This document shows, in pieces, positions 22,795-35,581 of a DNA stretch of 64,000 nucleotides. A program made the position numbers and the translations under genes. The notes beneath the pieces are model-generated. The model did not search any database. It saw only the letters and a program-made list of their open reading frames with translations, and had not been told where the DNA came from. Source of the stretch: Typhlomys cinereus. Lineage: Eukaryota; Chordata; Mammalia; Rodentia; Platacanthomyidae. The DNA is taken from assembly GCA_023101885.1 (NCBI GenBank), contig JALPQD010000303.1:2960882-3024881 (forward strand), in the 5' to 3' direction. The stretch's first letter is position 1, and each line of letters begins with the position of its first letter.

Positions 22795-23070
22795 TTGTTT
22801 TGGACAGGTATGTAACACAAGCTGACTCTGATCCTCCTGCCTCAGTCTCCTGATTGCTAAGACTACAGGTATGCACTGCTTTTTCCAATTAAGATATATA
22901 TCTATATATATAGATATATATCTATATATATATATAATTTTTTAAGAGGGCTACGTGGTCATCATCTTAGTTATAAGAATTCTTAGTTGGCCACAGTAGT
23001 GCCTAAGGAAGCTGAGGACAGTCTGGGTTACTTAATGAGGCCTTACCTGAAAACAAAACAAAAAACTCAT
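22795..23070. mobile_element. Two B1-like fragments around a TA-rich palindrome
   Basis: 22795-22890 is minus (cctcctgcctcagtctcctg). 22985-23070 is plus (ggaagctgaggacagtctgg). Between them, 22893-22937 is a tract of ATATCTATATATATAG units that is self-complementary. Confidence 0.6.
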
Positions 23071-23760
23071 GAATCTTTGCTACTGAGGTTTTAAAAATGT
23101 ACAAGTCATGTAATAAATGCTCTTGATGAGAATGAAGAGAAGGAAAAAAACTTACAGTACACTATGGGATGAATCTCACTTGGTATTTTCAACTAATTCA
23201 CAAGAAAACCATTTTTCCTTTACATAACTCATGGATCCTAAAATCTCTAGCCTTAGCTCAAATTTTAAACATAGCCATTTTACTTAAAAAAACAACAATT
23301 AGAAAGACAAGAAAATATGAACAACGGTATTAGCAATAAGACCTGTCAAATAGATGTAAGGGGATACTGCATGTAATATGGTCCCTACAGGACCTGAGTT
23401 AACCACAACACACAGCTAGCATGCTGCAACAGTGTGGCTCAAGCATGTTCTGTCCTCTTCTTAGGCTGATTCCTGTTTGCTGGACAATATCACATCTTGT
23501 TCTTCCCAATAGTTAGTATTCTACTTTTACTCAAAAAATGCTGAGGAAGGGAGACACCAGTAATTATGCTGATATATTTTGCAATTTAGGTTCATAAACC
23601 ATAAAACCTAATGCTTGTTTCTTATAGAGAAACAAGAAAAACTGGAGAATTCTTTTCAGAAACTCATATACATATAATCCATCCATGCTATTAAGAGTAC
23701 ATATCACAATTTATACCCAAGAATATAATCAGGTATCCTATTCAAAAGGAGTGAAAAAAC

Positions 23761-23780
23761 TGGGGCTGGAGAGGTGGCCT
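23761..23780 (+). mobile_element. Severely truncated B2-type SINE head
   Basis: Only ggggctggagaggtggcct remains before unrelated sequence. Confidence 0.5.
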
Positions 23781-24292
23781 CCAATATGAGTCTTTAATAT
23801 ATGCTGCCAAAATTGTTATTTAAAAACTCATTAAGACTTATATTTTGGACTAAGTGTGAAGCTTATCCTCCAGATAAGCGAAGCTGCCTTTTTCAGACTG
23901 TTCAAATGGGGATATGAGAGCACACTATTTGTGTTACAGAAGATGCAATCGTTGTTTTTCTCATTTAACCAAAGACTGAGTCCAACAACAAATTCTAGGA
24001 GATCATCAGGATAAAATACTTTATGTAGTTAGTGTAGGAACAAGGGTGCTGTTGTGGGGGTGGCCACCAGGGACACTTTTCAAGTGTCTGGAGAGTCTCT
24101 ATCACTTAGTCTCAATAGTTTCCCTCTGCATTCCGATCTTTCAGATCTTCTGTATTAGATATTAGAAACAGTCATGGAAAATGATTTGAAAGCAGCTAGG
24201 TGAGACAACTGCTGGTACTTGTCAACTGAGCTTATTCTGAGGTCATTCTTATCTTTATTTTTCCTTTTTTCTAGTTTTAAGAAACTGACAAA

Positions 24293-24710
24293 CCAGGCCC
24301 AGTGGTGTAGGCCTGTAATCCCAGCTACTCAAAAAGTTGAGGATAGGAAAACTGTACTTTTAAGTCCTGTCTGGGTAGCTCAGTAGGCCCCCGTTTCAAA
24401 AATGCAATGTAAAGGGTTGGAGAGATGGCTCAGGAGTTAGGACTCTGCCTAGTAAGCAGAAAGTCTTGAGTTTGTGTCCCAGGGCCCACGCAAAAACACT
24501 ACATGGAAATAGCAGTGGCCTGCACTTCTGGTCCCGGTTGGCAGAGCCTGGAAAATCCCAGACCAAACCATAAAGGAGGTAAAAGTAATCCAGGATGATT
24601 CCAGAAGAGACACACACACACACACACTTTGAAGTAAAAAGAGGACTGGGGAATATAATGCAGTAGTATGTTCTGCAAGGCCCTAGATCAATCTCCATAG
24701 GAAGTGAGGG
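24293..24710 (+). mobile_element. B1, B2-type (older) and ID SINEs in a row
   Basis: 24293-24410 is B1 (ggcctgtaatcccagctac). 24414-24630 is a B2-type SINE (gggttggagagatggctcag, gtaatccaggatgattcc, short CA tract). 24634-24710 is ID-like (gactggggaatataatgcag). Confidence 0.75.
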
Positions 24711-25639
24711 AGGCAGGAAGGCAGAAAGAGAGGAAGGGATAGGTATTTAAGTGCCAAATAACTGGGAAAGAAAAGAAGTACTGTTTATGAACATAATCTG
24801 TAGGCAAAGTTCTATTCTTGCTATAGTGATATCTATAACTTTTCCTTTCCCAAATCTTCCTGTTTGCACCCATGCCTCATTACTTAGAATACAGTTGGAA
24901 GACCCAAAACAACAGCAACAAAAATAAACAAAAAAATTGAAACAAACAAAATCTTGGATTTAGTGGAATTATTACAACCTTGTTTATCTTATCTGAATTA
25001 ATTTCATTTACAGACCAACTCACTGATTCTACCTTTTTCATTAAAGAATGTTGTAAAATTCTATACCCTTTATCATAAAACTTTGTTTTACCTTTAAAAA
25101 TTATGAATGGTTCGTTTTAATAGTCTTCATATGACTTTTACTCCCCTTTCTCCTGATAAATGGCAATTAAGATTCATTTTCAAGTTTGGCTGTTTTAGCT
25201 GTTCCTGCTACATTGTTTTCCTTCACTTTGCGCACAGCTCTGTTCTCTGATATTGCCAGCTCACTCAAATGAACGCTGGGTACAGCTGTTAATTTCAGTA
25301 TCATAACTGAAGTTTGTCTACTTGAACATATTTTAGTTCCAATGTTTGTTATGGTTTATTTTTATTCTGCCATATTCCAAGTAATTTTTCTGTTTCATAA
25401 AGACCTTTTTTATACTAAATTTTTTATATACTAAATTCTAATTTAGATTGCTAAGACTCTCATCAGATCTTTATGAGACTTTATTTTGGTGACACTAAGG
25501 AATTCAAATTTGTCATTTTCTCCTCTTTTCTGACCTATATCATGCGCACAGTGCATGATACACTGTGCATGATACAAAAAAAACCTTCTTATAAGTACTG
25601 GCTTCTTTTTGAATCATGGTTTAATAATGAACTGAGTGA

Positions 25640-25752
25640 AGAGTTCTTTCTTTGTTGAAACAGAATCTCACTATATAATCTGTGATCTTAAATCTTCCTG
25701 CTTCAGCTTCCCAATTGCTGGAATTACAGGTGTGCACAGCATGCCTGACTCT
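25640..25752 (-). mobile_element. B1-like SINE
   Basis: Reverse complement: aacagaatctcactatataa, cttcctgcttcagcttccc, attacaggtgtgcacagc. Confidence 0.7.
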
Positions 25753-25924
25753 ACATGCAGAATTATTAAGAGAATGAGTGATTAAAACCAACAACACAAA
25801 CCACTTTGTAATACTGAGATAATTGTGAAGAGAAGTTATAAAGAAAGAAAATGCTTTCAGTTGACTTCCACAGTCACAGAGGCAGTGAAATTACACAGAG
25901 ATAGTGAAAAGAAAGAGAGAAAAG

Positions 25925-26850
25925 AGCAGTTTTTTCTCCTCTGATCATCAGGGAAATACAAATTAAAACTACCCTGCAATACTATCTTACCCCAGTTAGA
26001 TTGGCTAAGATGAAAAACACAAGTAAGAATGAATGCTGGTGAGGATGTGGAGAAAAGGGGACACTTATTCATTGTTGGCAAAAGTGTAAACTGGTACAAC
26101 CACTCTGGAAAGCAATATGGAGGTTTTTCAGAAAGCTAATACTACTACTGGGAATATTCCCAAGAGATTCTATCTCTTACTATGAAACACTTGTTCTTTC
26201 ATGTTCATTGCAGCTTTGTTTTACAACAGCAAGAGAATGAATCAATCAACATGTCCATCAACAGAGAAATGGATAATGAAACTGTGGTACATACACACAA
26301 TGGAGTACTATTAAGCAATTAAGAAGGATGAGATTGTAGAATTTATGGGCAAATGGATCTAGAGAATATAATATTAAGAGAGTTATCACAGACACAGAAG
26401 ATAAATGTCACATAAATGTTCTCTCTTACATGTGGATGCTAGTAATAAATTCATTTGGCGATTTGACTTAGAATTCCAATGTGATTATAGAACTTGCTAT
26501 ACATGCTGTTTATTATAGCTACTTATGAGCCTTGGGATGCTTGAGTGGCTGAAACACTCTGTGCTGTGGAGTTTGGATATGTTGTGTGTGATGGCCCAGG
26601 ATTTGGTAGGGGGATGATACTGCTCATAGTTGGGTGATGAGTTCTGCCTACTGTGTTGGAAGATTTGTTTGCCGGAAACTGTGGATTTGGAACAAAGTGG
26701 AATCCCTTTGAATTTCTCTATGTGTGTGTGTAATGATCTGTGATGTTGCATTTCTGTTTATGGTTTGGAAATTTTGTTTCCTATATAATATTGTGAAGTC
26801 TACTCCTATTTTAAATTTTTCTTGAATTAATAAAGTTAAAAAAATAAAAA
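25925..26850 (+). mobile_element. 5'-truncated LINE-1 (end of ORF2 and 3' UTR)
   Basis: Begins in the ORF2 C-terminal region (gaaatacaaattaaaactac, gctggtgaggatgtggag, tatggaggtttttcag), passes gtacatacacacaatgg, then a 3' UTR and a terminal aattaataaagttaaaaaaa. Stops interrupt the frame, so it is dead. Confidence 0.85.
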
Positions 26851-26871
26851 ATAAGTAAATATAAAAAAATC

Positions 26872-26966
26872 AGTTAGGGAGTCAGTGAGATGACTCTCAG
26901 ACCTGCTGATCTGAGTTCAATCCAGAGAAATCGCACTTTCCCCTTCCCCCCTAAAAAAAAAAAAAA
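26872..26966 (+). mobile_element. Short tRNA-type SINE with poly(A)
   Basis: gggagtcagtgagatgactc and gatctgagttcaatcc give an A box and B box; an A run follows at about 26953-26966. Confidence 0.55.
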
Positions 26967-27539
26967 ACAGAACAGTTTTATCTGGACACAAAATAAGCCC
27001 TAGGGGTAAAACCTGCTGCATTTTAGAAAAAAAAAAAAAAGCTATTTTGTTCCCTTAACCAAAACAGTACATTTGCCTTACATTGTATGAAACCAAACTA
27101 CAATGCCTATGTAAACAATAACTACACTCTTAACTACCTGTAGATTTTGACGTTCAACATCTTTCAAACTTGGTAAGTTGGAGAGTAGTCTACATTAATG
27201 GATCTTAGTCTACATTAATTGCTCATCCACCCCTGTTCTTATGTAGGTGCAGGACATAAAACAAATGTAATTCTTAAAATTATTTGTGCTTCACATTACT
27301 GATATAAAAGTACTTTTTGCTGGTCAACAATAACCTACATATTTACTGGGACTAATATGGAGAACATTGTGATCAGAAAATTTTAGTATGAACTTGTTTG
27401 AAAAACTATTTGATGTGCTAATGAGATATACTTTTATCTTTTATAATCCTTCAAGAAAATAAACATGCCTGCAAAAGAATTAAATGATATTATTTGCAAA
27501 TGATAATAAATAAAAAAGAATCTTATTAAATTAATTTAA

Positions 27540-27725
27540 AAAAGAGAGCCGTGAAATGGCTCAACAGGTAAAGGCACTTATGTGTAAGTCTAATGACTTG
27601 AGTTTGATTCCCAGAACATAAATAAATGTGGAAGAAAACCACCTTCATAAAATTGTACTCTGATCTTCACATGAACAAGTGGCACAAGTGTGCCTCTTTG
27701 TTCTTTCTCTTTTTTATGCACACAT
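27540..27725 (+). mobile_element. B2/B3-like SINE
   Basis: gagagccgtgaaatggctca, gacttgagtttgattccc, then gtactctgatcttcacatg. Diverged. Confidence 0.6.
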
Positions 27726-29054
27726 ACACTGACTAAACCCCAACAGGATTTTCTGAGACAAAAAAGGTACAAGAGAAGTAAATTCTAGTTCAATAGGAAA
27801 AATGAAAAGGAGAAAATAGAGATATCCTACGGGAGAAAAGACCTGACTTATTGACACAAGAACTGACCCATTGGCAGGACAGAATGAAGATAATGGCAAC
27901 TACTACACTAGTTATTGTTTATCAGTTATCTTTAGCTCTCCATCTTCTGTGCACGTTCATGGCCATACTTCCTATTTTTGCAAATGAAGTCACATGACTA
28001 ACACTTAACAGTGAATGGTGAAGGGAACTGTATTGGTTACTCTTCTCTGTTGCTGTGAGACAGTACTCAAACACAACTTAAGGGGAGAAAGGGAGATTTA
28101 TTAAGCTTACGGTTCCACCAACACTCAACAAGTAAGATTCCATGAAATTAGAGCTTCTGTTCAGCAAAAGATATTACAAAAAGACAACCCATAGAATCGG
28201 AGAAAATCTTCACTAGCCACACATCTCATAGAGGACTAATATCCAGAGTATACGAACAACTCAAAAAATTAAATGCCAAGGAGGTAAACAGCCCAATTAG
28301 AAAATGGACTTTGGAACTTAAAAGAAACTTTTCCCAGGATGAAATTAAAATGTCCAACAAATACCTTAAAAATGTTCTAATTCCCTAGCCATTTAAGGAA
28401 ATACAAATCAAAACCATACAGATATCATCTCACCCTGGTCAGAATGGCCAAAATCCAAAACACATACAACAACAAATACTGGACAGGACGTGGGGATAAG
28501 GGAACCCTCATACATTGCTGCTTATCTGGAGATCAGTGTAGCGATTTCTAAAAAAGTTAAAAATTGGAATGCCCTATGACCCAGCATACCACTACTAGGA
28601 ATATTCCCCCAAAATGCTTCACTGTACTACAGAGATTCATGTACATTCATATTCATTGAAGTACTATGCACAATAGCAAAAAGTCATGGAATCAACCTAA
28701 ATGCCCAACAGTTTACAAATGGATAATGAAAATGTGATACATATGCACAATGAAACACCACGCCACTATCAAAAAATGAATTAATGAAATTTGTTGGTAA
28801 ATGGATGGAGTTAGAAGTTGTACTGAGCGAAGTATCCCAAACACATGAAGACAGACATCATATGTTCTCTCTTATAAGTAGAACCTAGTACTAAGCCCTC
28901 ATAATGACAAACTCAAGGGGGAATCTCTATTATATCCATCATAACCACAAAGGAACATAACTTGGGAGGTAGGAGAAAGAAGACTTTAAGAATGGAGACA
29001 AGGGAATCCAGTTAAATAAAAAAAAAAAAGCTATTGTTAAGAAAAATCTAAAAG

Positions 29055-29800
29055 AATTGTTCAACTGTGACCAGAAATGTATTTGCCTGAGTAGATTGCT
29101 GAGAATATGAACGAAGAAGGCCCATTTTCAATTATTTGCTTTCTTGATCCATACAGAAAAAATAAAACTAATGTTGTCTATTATTGTATTTTAACTTGTT
29201 GCCTAAGTTCCACATGTTTATTTTCAGTAATGGCTGAAAGTGTTAATTATTCCATATTTTAGCACAATGTGCTGCTTATATTTCCCAATAAGCAAATGAG
29301 GTTACATGTGTACAGAACTTCACTTTTGATTAAAATTGCCTGGGTTAAATCCCCATACGAAATGCTTCCTTTTTACTGTTCGAAACTGAAAATAAGCAGT
29401 TATCGAATGATTTCAAATTTACCTCATTTTAGAACTCAATCCTAATTTATTTGACCTGTTTTTTAATGTTAGTCACTAAAAATAAAGTGGGAAGCAGTGT
29501 CTTATGCAATGCCTAAGAATCGTTTTATATAAAGTATGTGTGCAACATTAAACCTGTTTGCAAAAGAAAAATATACCAGCGCTCACTTGTCCCTTGCCAT
29601 TATTTCCTGTAATTAGACAAATCTTGGGGGAAAAAGAAATAAAAATTGTGTTTTAATTCTATAGTGACAGGAACTTTGTATTACTAAACTTACATCTGAA
29701 AACATTTCAAGGTGACATTTTTAAAAGAATTTTTTATCTACTGAATTCTACCAGTGTAACCTTTTTTCTAAATAAACAACAGTTTTCTCAAAAAAAAAAA
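29055..29800 (+). pseudogene. Retrocopied mRNA 3' UTR fragment (parent gene unknown)
   Basis: A 746-bp block of non-repeat AT-rich sequence has AATAAA at 29771-29776 followed after 13 nt by an A run (29790-29800). It is flanked by an imperfect duplication gaaaaatctaaaag (29041-29054) and gaaagtctaaaag (29801-29813). These are the marks of LINE-mediated retrocopying. No ORF is preserved, so it is probably a 5'-truncated copy of a 3' UTR. I do not recognise the source gene. Confidence 0.65.
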
Positions 29801-29884
29801 GAAAGTCTAAAAGGGAAAGGAAGTAAGGTGAGAGGTGAGAGATCTTAATATGCGGGGAAAGGAGTTAAAAAAAAAAGGCAGTAT

Positions 29885-30315
29885 GGCTCAGGGTGTTGTA
29901 GCCAAGATAAAAATAGCCATCATCCTGCTAAGTTATACAGGAAAAATGCCTGCGACTGTTTCATATACCTGCCCCCACCTTACTGCAATTCTGGGAAAAA
30001 CAATTAGGATTGGGTATCCTTGAAACATTCCTGTGATCACTGTTTAATCAATCATGGTTTAATCAAACACCCAACATTAAGAAAGTCCTGCTTATGCATA
30101 ATTGCTAAGGTCTGGCTTTTGTGAAAATTGCTTGCTTGCTTGCTTCCTGCCTCTTGCTTAAAAATGTCAAGCACCTATACTCCTTAGATGCCACTCATTG
30201 GAATTCAGGCCCTTTAGTGCAGGCATGATCCCTGATCAGCTTCAATAAAGCTTCTCCATTTAATAAAGTTTCTGGTGTCAGTGTGGTAAAGTTCTGAGCA
30301 ACCATAGACCTATAA
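29885..30315 (+). mobile_element. Probable endogenous retrovirus LTR
   Basis: Features of an LTR 3' half: aatgtcaagcacctatactc, tcaataaagcttctcc and a second aataaa at 30261, then tctggtgtcagtgtgg and an end near acctataaca. The 5' edge (possibly TGTTGTAGCC at 29894) and a target duplication are not clear. No internal region. Confidence 0.5.
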
Positions 30316-31771
30316 CAAGTGAACGTGATAATCCACTATAACTTGGGTAAGAAGAATCAACAGGAGCAATAAAGGTATATAAGACCTATGGGAGAATAAT
30401 TACTCCCTGAATGGGTTATAATCCCCTTAATGGCAAGGAAACCATGCCTCACACTGCAAACCTATCCAAATAATGGTAGAAGAGGGATAAATGGAAAGGA
30501 ACAGATATCCTAGTGTTCACTCTAAAAGCTTGAGAATATAACATCTAAATAGTCCCCTTTTTAACCCTTAGATAAGGAAAGCTCTCAGAGCTCAACCAAG
30601 TTGCTCCCTATTACAATGGAAGACATGAGGCAGAAAACCACATCAGGCTAGAACACAAAATATCAGTGAATCTGGAATACTCAACCCTAATCAGCCCATC
30701 AAAATCTTATCCTACATGAAAGCTCAGGGAACCTTGAAGAAAAGGGGGTGGTAAGAATATATGAGCCTAAAGGGGGGATGAAGTACTCCTGACCAACACA
30801 CTCCAGCCAAGGCAGAAAATCACTCAGATGAGAACTTTTACCACCAGATCTACACAACGGAATCAACATTCCCCTAAGAACTAACTTGGATTTTAGAAGA
30901 AACAACTGCTCTCAGAGAAAGTCCCAAGGGCAGGTTCTGAACAAGGAAAGAGGAACTTCCCCACTTATGACTTTATGACTGAAGAGCCACATAAAGTTCA
31001 ACAGAAATCTGACTCTCATATCAACAAAAGCACCCCAAAGGTAGTCCTGTGATACATACAAACAAAGGGACAGGAGGGGGGGGGGGTGAAAAGGGAAAGA
31101 TCAATGAAAGGAAGGGAGGTAGAAAAAAATATATGGATAGGGAGAGTGGGAAAGAAGAGAAGAGGGTCAGGAAGGAATCAGGACAAAGATATAAACCCAG
31201 TTTGTTGTAAATAAAAAAATGGGAAAAAACCCTTATGGTTCCAGAGGGGAGATACGGTTCTTCATGGTGGGAAAAGCATTGTTGGCTGGCAGAAGTTGAG
31301 GCAGGCTAAGTCACTACAGACATTATGGAAGCCAAAAACTGCTGCTGCAAGCTCAAGAGCAGACTAACTCAAGTAGGGTGGAGCGAACCAACCTCAAGGC
31401 CCATTCCTTATGACTGCCTTCCTCCAGCAAGGGTCTGCCTCCTAAGGTGCTAAGACCTTTTCAAACAACTAAAGATTCAAACATATGGCCCTGTGGGGGA
31501 CAACGCACATTTCAAACTATGACACTTCATCCCTGGTCTCCACAGACTCATTGCCATCTCATTACGTAAATAATACTCAGTTCAACTTTAAAAGTCCTCA
31601 TAGAATACATCAGTAGTCCCAACACAGTCTAAAGTCCAAAGTCCAAGCCTCTTGGAAAATCAAAAGACAAATTACATACTTCCAACATACATAATAAACA
31701 TTCCCATTCTAAAAGAGAGGAATGGTGGCACATCTAGGAAAAACTGGTGTGTAACAAAAACCAGTAGGACA

Positions 31772-31972
31772 GGGGCTGGAGAGATGGCTCAGGGGTTAAG
31801 CCTACTGCCTTGCAGGCGGAAGGTCCTGAGTTCGGATCCTAGACCCCACGTATAGACACCAGGCAGAAGCCTGCGTTTCTGGTCCTGGTAGGGCGGAGCC
31901 TGTGAATCCTGGGGCAGAGTAAACAAGGAGTGGAGGCATCCATGGTGGTTCCCGAATTCGTCCGAGGTTCTA

Positions 31973-32018
<46 letters not shown>

Positions 32019-32061
32019 CATGCACAATTGAATAAATAATAATAAAAAAAGAACCTTTAAA
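31772..32061 (+). mobile_element. B2-type SINE, young subfamily, inside the MaLR
   Basis: Full element with head ggggctggagagatggctca and gaattcgtccgaggttctac, then (CA)n to about 32015 and an A-rich tail. Exact target duplication aaaaaccagtaggaca at 31756-31771 and 32062-32077. Confidence 0.97.
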
Positions 32062-34770
32062 AAAAACCAGTAGGACAAATTCCAAATATTGAAGCTCCAT
32101 GTTGAAATAATCCCAGCTCCTGCAGCAAAGGAGAAAGATGTGGAGAACACATCTCTCCTGGGTGGCCCCTTCCATGGTATATGGCTCTCCTTGGCATATG
32201 CCCCATGCTGACTTTCACATTTCTAACATTTTCACTTCTCACTGGCAAACCAGTCTTTAACTATACAGCACAAACTGCCCTTTTTGGGCTTCTAAACTGC
32301 AGGCGTTCTGCCACATACTGCCTAAATTCAGCTATTTTCTGAAACCTTGGAGGATGGATCCACAGCTCCCTTCTTCTATCTTTGATGCCTCTAAAACCAG
32401 GACCATATGGGAGATTTTGCCAGGTTCTGTATAACTTCCAGGTGGAGATTTGGCTTCCTTGAATCACCAGCTGCTGGTTCAGCATCTCAGTGTTGCCTAT
32501 AGGCAAAATCTCTCTTGGGCCTTTGCTTTGGAGGAACAAGCAGTTCCTCTGGAACCTTAAGCTCTTTCCTTCCAAAAGAATTTGCATTCTTAGGCTGGGA
32601 CCTTTCACTGAGGCCTCTTCTATTATCCAAATTGAGATCAGGCTTTGATTCATTTATGGTGCAAAGCTCTTTAATAAGAGCTAACATTTTGGTGTTTTCA
32701 ATCTCTGTGCTCAACTCTTCAGGTTTGTCATTGCATCTTTCCTCATCAAACTCAGTTTTCATCTCCTTCTGACTGATTTTTTGTTACTTTTCCTCATAAC
32801 TCTGAACAAAAGGCCTAAAAAGTAGCCATGCCATACAGTCAAAATTACATTGCTTTGAAACTTCCTCCACCAAGCATTCAAATTAAACTTCAGGCAAGCT
32901 TTCAGGATGAGGGCAAAACTTTGATAAACTCTCAGCCACAGCATCATTCCATTTTCCCCTAGTACATTTCCAAACACAGTCTCTGCTCCCCTCTGGACCA
33001 CTGCAAGCTGGGCTTCCACTGTTCACATCTCTCACAGCATCAGTCTCTTCCAAGCTCTCACTAGAATGGCTCTTTCAGCCCTGTCTCCAAGATGCAAAGG
33101 CTTTCTCAGTGCAAATTTCAAAGTTATCCATATCTCTCCCAACAAATAATTACAAAGACTTAGAAGTCACATCACAGCAATGGCCATACTTTTCTACTTC
33201 TAGGTACCAACTTCTTTCAGCCCCACAAACATTTCAGTTTCTGGTACTGGATCCTTTTCTTAGTCTTACACAACAACACACCAATTCTCTGGTACCGGTT
33301 ATTCTTCTCTGGGAGGGGATAATCAACCTCAAGGTCCTGACATAGTTCTCCCCTATGACTGCTTTCCTCCAGCAAGGCTCTACCTTCTGAAAGTGCCATG
33401 ACCTTTCCAGACAATTACACATAACTTGGGGTGGGGTGGGGGAGATAACAACTCACATTTCAAATCATGACAGGAATTGATGCCTATTACCTCTAGGTAG
33501 ACCATTTCATTGATGACGTGAGACTCTCGTTCCTTTTCCTTTTAGCTGGTAACGTTCAAGATGTTAGTGGCTCCATTTACCTAAGTTTTTAAATGAGGAG
33601 GTATGGAAGGGTTCCCAGCCAACATGTGTCAAAAAAGAGGGCAATTCTTACCATAAGCCACTAAGATTTTCATGTTGTTGGTTACCATGGCATAACTAGC
33701 CCATCCTAGTGGACATTATAAAGTTTAACAGAAAAGCTGTATTCAATATAGTAATATGATGTGTCACAAACTGGAGTTCTCTATTAGGGAAGATAAACTA
33801 TTTTAAATAATAAAGATTCTTTTTAGATTTGATAAAAAAATGTGGTGAGAAGAACTCAGGTCAGAAATATCCTTAAAAAGTGATGGCTACTTGCAGTGGG
33901 AGAAGCTAATTTAGAAGATCCAGTGGCAACCCACCGATCAAAAGAATTAATTTTAGAGACTTTACAAGGGAGAAATCTGAGTTTAACAGATTAATGAAAA
34001 CTAGACAAAACCTAATTTGAAATCTCATCTTATTATCCATTTTACTTTGAGGCGACTACTAGGAGTTTAGCAGATTAGTCAAGGTACTAAAGTAGGATAT
34101 AAGGTGTAGATGATCCTCCTCTTTAAGGACAGTTTCTATGATCTAACAGAAACAGCACTGAATTCTAAAAGCTGCCTTGGTAATTACCTTTTCTAATTGG
34201 TAGCATAAAAGTTGTTGAGCAGTGAGTGGCTCTAACTCAAACTCTGGACCCTGAAGAATGTGAATTCTTTAGACCTACATTCTGGGAGAAATGGTAGGAG
34301 GAGCTGTGAAGCTCATTTAGTTATTGGGGAATTCTTCCCTTTCCCCCACACTGGGAATAAACCTAGGGTTTCAAAAATGCTTGCAGACATCCTGCCACAA
34401 CCTACACTCTCAGCACTGGTAAATTCCTAGTTACCAGAAAAGGCACTAGTTCTTCAGAATTCCTATAGGAGCTCCTGGAGAGGCAATTAGAAAGAATAAA
34501 CCAGTGAAGTAGTTTAATAAACCATAAGCACTTTTAGAGTGACCAAAAGTAAATGTAAAAAATTGATGATTCTGTCATTGAATAGACTTTAAAAATGACT
34601 GAAAATAATTCTATTTATACTCTAGAAATTAATCAGCAGAAAATGAGAGTAAATCAGAGACAGTTCCTTAGCAGTAAATAGACGCCAAGCAAAGTACAAC
34701 AGAAGCATTAACCATGTGGATTCTAGTTAACCATTCTGCTGAACAACTCTATGCAAAATCTTAATTTTCT

Positions 34771-35129
34771 TTTTAAAAAATTTATTTACAATAAATAAAT
34801 TTTATTTTATAATAAAATAATTATAAACTTATTTACAAATAAATTAGAAATAAATTTATATAAAATACATTTATTTCTTTATTTATAAAGAAAATTTATT
34901 TCTCGTGTTTGTGTGTTTGTGTGTATCAGAGGGCACTGTTATTCCTGTGGAGGACGAAGGGTGATTTCGGTAATCATCCTGATTGCTTTTACCTTCTTTT
35001 TACTTCCTCCTGGGATTTTCCAGGCTCTCCCACCAGGGCCAGAAGTGCAGGCTACCACCATTTCTGTCTGGTGTTTTTATGTGGGACCTGGGCAGAGTCT
35101 TAACCTTTAGCCATCATCTCTCCAGCCCC
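34771..35129 (-). mobile_element. B2-type SINE, older subfamily, with expanded AT-rich tail
   Basis: The body 34905-35129 (gggatttaccttc-type segments, ggccagaagtgcaggctac, catctctccagcccc) is preceded by about 125 bp of A/T-only sequence (34775-34893). Near-exact target duplication aaatcttaattttct before and aaatcttgattttct after. Confidence 0.85.
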
Positions 35130-35581
35130 AAATCTTGATTTTCTATCCATGAACAAGGAGAGCTCCAACCATTATCTCAGGGGTATGCCTGGCAAGTGCT
35201 AATCATTGCTATCACAATGTAATGGTTGTCAGAAACAAGCTGGCTTTGTGGGATTAAGTGCATAAATTTTCCTGAATTGGCAATAATTTGGGTCTGAGTC
35301 ACATCTTTCGGACCCACTTTAGTTCACAAGTAGATTCCTTTCTAATGTGAGTAGTCTAGAATATGGAGTTTTGAGAAATAGGGATTAGTTGAAAAAACAT
35401 CTTTTTTTTCAAACAAGTTCTATATGGCTAATCTCTCCAAATTAAAAACATATTTATTTTTGATCTTAATTTTGGAGGAAGAAAAAAATCTATGGCTATA
35501 AAACAGCATAAAAATGCTCTTAACTAATTAAACATACCACCTTTCTTTCAGGATCACTCTATTCTTTTACAAAAGACATAG

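Larger units (their letters stand above)
28118..31231 (+). mobile_element. LINE-1 3' portion inserted in the MaLR LTR
   Basis: Starts in ORF2 (ccaacactcaacaagtaag) and runs through C-terminal ORF2 text (gaaaatcttcactagccac, tggtcagaatggcc) to about 28990. After two nested insertions it resumes and ends in a G/A-rich 3' UTR with a G run at 31075-31087. Target duplication cttacggttcca (28106-28117) and cttatggttcca (31232-31243). Frames are interrupted. Confidence 0.8.
28029..33472 (-). mobile_element. MaLR (MT-like) element with both LTRs, minus orientation
   Basis: The 3' LTR is 28029-28117 continuing at 31244-31524, the internal region is 31525 to about 33290, and the 5' LTR (internally deleted) is about 33295-33472. 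Outer edges are TGTATTGG and ...ATGACA, flanked by ggaac (28024-28028) and ggaat (33473-33477), the expected 5-bp duplication with one change. A primer-binding-like TGGTACCAGAGAATTGG lies on the minus strand just inside the 5' LTR, in the position usual for MaLR/ERVL. The internal region has only broken gag-like frames. This is a non-autonomous, inactive relic. Confidence 0.8.
27930..33780 (+). mobile_element. Ancient LTR-like repeat split by the MaLR stack
   Basis: The left part (27930-28028, near acttcctatttttgcaaatg) and right part (33473-33780, ending ataagccactaagattttc and ggttaccatggcataac) read together like one old mammalian LTR-type repeat. Its two halves are separated by 5.4 kb of insertion. 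The family name is uncertain. Confidence 0.4.

Noticed and set aside
32261..33019. Minus-strand frames of 86-130 residues that look protein-like
   Set aside because: They fall in the MaLR internal region and have a broken counterpart at 41566-42000; decayed gag-like remnants, not a gene.
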